Assembly (NCBI GenBank): GCA_900556945.1 | Contig: USQP01000045.1 | Location: 1 to 6,477, forward strand | DNA: 6,477 bases | Reading direction: 5' to 3' | Source: an uncultured Clostridium sp. | Lineage (GTDB): Bacteria > Bacillota > Clostridia > TANB77 > CAG-508 | Part shown: positions 4,601 through 6,477 of the stretch, one piece after another | Numbering within the stretch: the stretch's first letter is position 1 | How the letters are laid out: every line of letters starts with the position of its first letter | Program-made: the position numbers and the translations under genes | Notes under the pieces: model-generated | Database searches by the model: none | What the model saw: the letters and a program-made list of their open reading frames with translations, nothing else | Told to the model about the DNA's origin: nothing

Positions 4601-5836
4601 CTATTGATGTATTTCAAACATATCTTTTCCTTCTCCACAGACTGGGCAAACCCAATCCTCTGGTAAATCATCAAATGATGTTCCCGGTTTAATTCCTGCT
4701 CTCTCATTTCCAAATTTAGGATTATAAATATATTTGCATTCCACACATTCATATTTTTTAATATCTGACTTTTCTTCTTGAAAGTTCTTATATCCTAAAC
4801 CGATTGCTACAATTACCATTAATAAGAAAGATAATGCTTTCCATATTCCACTATCTAATAGTATAACCGCAAATATTCCAAATGTTGCACCTATGCCATA
4901 TAAAATTAGAACTGCTTGTTTTTGACTAAATCCTTTTGCAACAATTCTATGATGTAAATGTCCTTTATCTGCTTTAAAAATTGCTTTAATTGATTTTCCT
5001 TTAATCAACCTTCTTATAATAGCCCACAAGGTATCAAATATTGGTAATCCTAATACAATTAATGGTAATACAATAACTGCTATCGTATAAGTCTTTGCTA
5101 CCCCTAATATTGCTATAATTGATAAAGAAAACCCTAGGAAATTTGACCCTGTATCTCCTATAAATGTTTTTGCTGGTGAAAAGTTGAAAGGTAAAAATCC
5201 TACTAATGCTCCAGCTAGCGCAGTTATTAAAACAATGGATATAAGTGGTGAACCATTTAAAACAAATATGACTAATAAGGATATTGCTGATATAACGGAA
5301 ATTCCCGCTGCTAATCCATCTAAACCATCTATTAGATTAATTGCATTTGTTACTCCCACTATCCATATTATAGTTAATAAAACAGAAAATATTTCACCTA
5401 ATTCAGATGTATTAAAAAATACTACATTAAAGTCTCCAATTCTAACTCCAAATCCCACTACGATAGCTGCTGCCACTACTTGTCCTATTAGTTTTACGAT
5501 TGGTTTTATGGTTATTATATCATCTATCATACAAGTTATACTTATTACCAATATTCCCAGAAACATTCCTAATAACTTCATTCCGTAACTTTCTGATCCA
5601 AATAAATTAATTGTATTCTCCATACTCATTACAATAAGCAAGTAAATAACAGATACTAAAAAACCTAAGATAACTGCAGGTCCACCAAATTTAGGCATTG
5701 CTTTTTTATGCATTCTTCTTTCATCTTTTGGAACATCAACTGCTCCTACTTTATGTGCAATTTTTATAGTATATGGTGTTGCCATAAAAGTAACTATGAA
5801 TGCTAGTAAGAATGCAATTGCTATATCTCCCCACAT
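4601..5836 (-). CDS. wecA: WecA/TagO-type polyprenyl-phosphate HexNAc-1-phosphate transferase fused to C-terminal rubredoxin domain
   Basis: Residues 1-350 are an integral membrane transferase that moves GlcNAc-1-phosphate (or a related sugar phosphate) from a UDP-sugar to undecaprenyl phosphate. This is the first step of teichoic acid or other surface polysaccharide assembly. Motifs: VDVPxDxRxxHxxxxPxxGG at 33-52, catalytic DD at 105-106, [13 protein letters not shown] at 164-176, [11 protein letters not shown] at 225-235 and HLHHR at 293-297. About 11 membrane segments can be drawn, the last at about 331-348, which places the C-terminus in the cytosol as in WecA. After a charged linker (350-361), residues 362-407 form a complete rubredoxin domain: C364-x-x-C367, [15 protein letters not shown] at 381-395, C397-x-x-C400 and GKDMF. 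Total length is 411 residues against about 360 for TagO/WecA. The Gly after the second cysteine is replaced by K368. The ATG at 5836-5834 has AGGAGG (5846-5851) 9 nt upstream, and the frame is continuous. rpiB lies 13 bp upstream and a free rubredoxin 31 bp downstream. The name tagO would serve equally; the exact sugar is not determined. Confidence 0.95.
   Translation of the reverse strand: MWGDIAIAFLLAFIVTFMATPYTIKIAHKVGAVDVPKDERRMHKKAMPKFGGPAVILGFLVSVIYLLIVMSMENTINLFGSESYGMKLLGMFLGILVISITCMIDDIITIKPIVKLIGQVVAAAIVVGFGVRIGDFNVVFFNTSELGEIFSVLLTIIWIVGVTNAINLIDGLDGLAAGISVISAISLLVIFVLNGSPLISIVLITALAGALVGFLPFNFSPAKTFIGDTGSNFLGFSLSIIAILGVAKTYTIAVIVLPLIVLGLPIFDTLWAIIRRLIKGKSIKAIFKADKGHLHHRIVAKGFSQKQAVLILYGIGATFGIFAVILLDSGIWKALSFLLMVIVAIGLGYKNFQEEKSDIKKYECVECKYIYNPKFGNERAGIKPGTSFDDLPEDWVCPVCGEGKDMFEIHQ
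4616..4655 (-). repeat. Direct repeat copy 2 (3' end of WecA-rubredoxin fusion)
   Basis: This is the partner of 4429-4468 with three base differences. Divergence between the two rubredoxin units is concentrated towards their N-terminal halves, as expected from an older duplication with later gene conversion of the 3' end, or from codon-level constraint on the metal site. Confidence 0.9.
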
Positions 5837-5849
5837 AGATTTTAGCCTC

Positions 5850-6296
5850 CTATTTCATGTTTTCGTTTTCTATTTCCTCTATTATTTTTAGTCTCTCTTC
5901 GTGTCTTCCACCTTCAAATTCGGTTGCAAGCCACATTCTTAATATACAAATTGCCTCATTTGTCGAAACATCATCTGCTCCTATCGCTAATATATTGCTA
6001 TTGTTGTGCAATCTTGAATATTTAGCTGTGTATTCATTGTAGCAAGGTGTACATCTAATACCTTTGAACTTATTGGCTACTATACTCATTCCCATGCCAG
6101 AACGGCAAATTAATATTCCTGACTCATACTTTCTACTTTGAACTTCTTTTGCAACTTCTTTTGCAATATTAGGATATTCTACCCTTTCTTCATTCATGCA
6201 TCCAAAATCTTTGTATTTTATATCTTTTTCATCTAGATATTTTTTTATTTCCTCTTTTAATTTATATCCTCCATGGTCACTACCAATTGCTATCAT
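5850..6296 (-). CDS. rpiB: Ribose 5-phosphate isomerase B
   Basis: Interconverts ribose 5-phosphate and ribulose 5-phosphate in the non-oxidative pentose phosphate pathway, in the cytosol. At 148 residues it has normal RpiB length. Motifs: [10 protein letters not shown] at 5-14 (D7, H8), EYPNIA at 40-45, catalytic C64 in [29 protein letters not shown] at 95-107 (H97) and [11 protein letters not shown] at 126-136 (phosphate-binding R131, R135). The usual CGTG around the catalytic cysteine reads CRSG here. LacA/LacB galactose-6-phosphate isomerases are the main related alternative, but the GMSIxANK and FEGGRHxxR signatures favour RpiB. The ATG at 6296-6294 follows AAGGAGG (6304-6310) 7 nt upstream. 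It is the first gene of the operon; its TAG stop overlaps the wecA ribosome binding site. As I recall, proximity of rpiB to the tagO/wecA gene is a common clostridial arrangement. Confidence 0.95.
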   Translation of the reverse strand: MIAIGSDHGGYKLKEEIKKYLDEKDIKYKDFGCMNEERVEYPNIAKEVAKEVQSRKYESGILICRSGMGMSIVANKFKGIRCTPCYNEYTAKYSRLHNNSNILAIGADDVSTNEAICILRMWLATEFEGGRHEERLKIIEEIENENMK

Positions 6297-6325
6297 AGGT
6301 ATCCCTCCTTGTTTTTTTCTTTTTC

Positions 6326-6354
6326 ACTATACCATAAGTTTGTTTATTTTACAA
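6326..6354 (-). promoter_or_regulatory. Predicted sigma-A promoter of the rpiB-wecA-rubredoxin operon
   Basis: On the minus strand TTGTAA (6354-6349) and TATAGT (6331-6326) are 17 bp apart, with a TGG extended -10 motif. The predicted start is near 6319, leaving a leader of about 22 nt that carries the rpiB ribosome binding site. Confidence 0.75.
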
Positions 6355-6458
6355 TAATTTTATTTAAAAAAGTGTGGATTAACTGACTTTTAAAACTTTT
6401 TTTATAGAATTTCCTATTTTACTTGCAAATTACTGAAAAATATGATAAAATACCATAT
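6355..6458. other. AT-rich upstream region, no gene identified
   Basis: 104 bp between the rpiB promoter and the right adapter. Minus-strand frames entering from the edge stop within 9-15 codons, so this could hold the last few codons of a truncated upstream gene, but the pieces are too short to identify. No convincing terminator is seen. Confidence 0.5.
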
Positions 6459-6477
6459 CTGTCTCTTATACACATCT
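6459..6477 (-). other. Nextera (Tn5) mosaic end, right end
   Basis: CTGTCTCTTATACACATCT is the reverse complement of the 19-bp Tn5 mosaic end and lies inverted relative to the left-end copy, as expected for the two ends of one tagmented molecule. It is library sequence, so the biological insert ends at 6458. Confidence 0.97.

Noticed and set aside
4601..4603. Fusion produced by a sequencing error joining wecA to rubredoxin
   Set aside because: The frame is continuous through linker and domain, the fused domain has its own sequence distinct from the free copy, and it has a proper stop. A single error could not create this, although read support should still be checked.
5184..5588. 134-codon plus-strand frame
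   Set aside because: Antisense shadow of the wecA fusion. The well-conserved transferase motifs are on the minus strand, and the plus frame has no recognisable domain.
6366..6402. Possible terminator or hairpin upstream of rpiB
   Set aside because: The stem would be A-run against T-run with a long loop and almost no GC, so it would not form a stable terminator.
33..6458. CRISPR array, tRNA, rRNA, insertion sequence or phage genes
   Set aside because: No spaced repeats, cloverleaf, rRNA-like segments, transposase motifs or terminal inverted repeats were found; the only transposon-like ends are library adapters.

Overview
This is a low-GC, AT-rich bacterial fragment with strong AGGAGG-type ribosome binding sites. 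It carries a family II (Mn-dependent) pyrophosphatase, a clostridial-type rubredoxin and a TagO/WecA-type lipid carrier transferase. Together these point to an anaerobic Firmicute, most likely class Clostridia, probably from a metagenome; I cannot name a genus. Both ends (1-32 and 6459-6477) are Nextera/Tn5 tagmentation adapter, so the biological insert is 33-6458 and the window edges are library breakpoints.

Layout from left to right. A 3'-truncated ppaC (minus, 33-812) lies downstream of hslO (minus, 932-1819), which encodes the redox-activated chaperone Hsp33. A compact divergent promoter region (1820-1929) separates hslO from a two-gene plus-strand operon: a GT-A family 2 glycosyltransferase (1930-2922) coupled by an ATGA overlap to a histidine-phosphatase-family enzyme (2919-3491). 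That operon runs tail to tail into a minus-strand GpgS-like family 2 glycosyltransferase (3483-4130). The two coding ends overlap by 9 bp, and both stop codons sit inside one bidirectional terminator hairpin. The GpgS-like gene has its own consensus promoter at 4206-4234.

The right part is one minus-strand operon read from 6354 down to about 4355: rpiB, then a polyprenyl-phosphate HexNAc-1-phosphate transferase (WecA/TagO type), then a 51-residue rubredoxin at 4414-4569, ending in an 18-bp perfect-stem terminator.

The most unusual content is in this operon. The WecA/TagO-type membrane enzyme is fused at its C-terminus to a complete rubredoxin domain with all four metal-binding cysteines. A free rubredoxin gene follows 31 bp downstream and is nearly identical at the DNA level over its 3' end (37 of 40 bases). 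This suggests duplication followed by gene fusion. It also raises the possibility that an iron or redox module is tethered to the enzyme that commits lipid carrier to surface polysaccharide. Two further glycosyltransferases and a phosphatase lie nearby, so surface or storage glycan chemistry is a theme of the window, alongside housekeeping genes (ppaC, hslO, rpiB).
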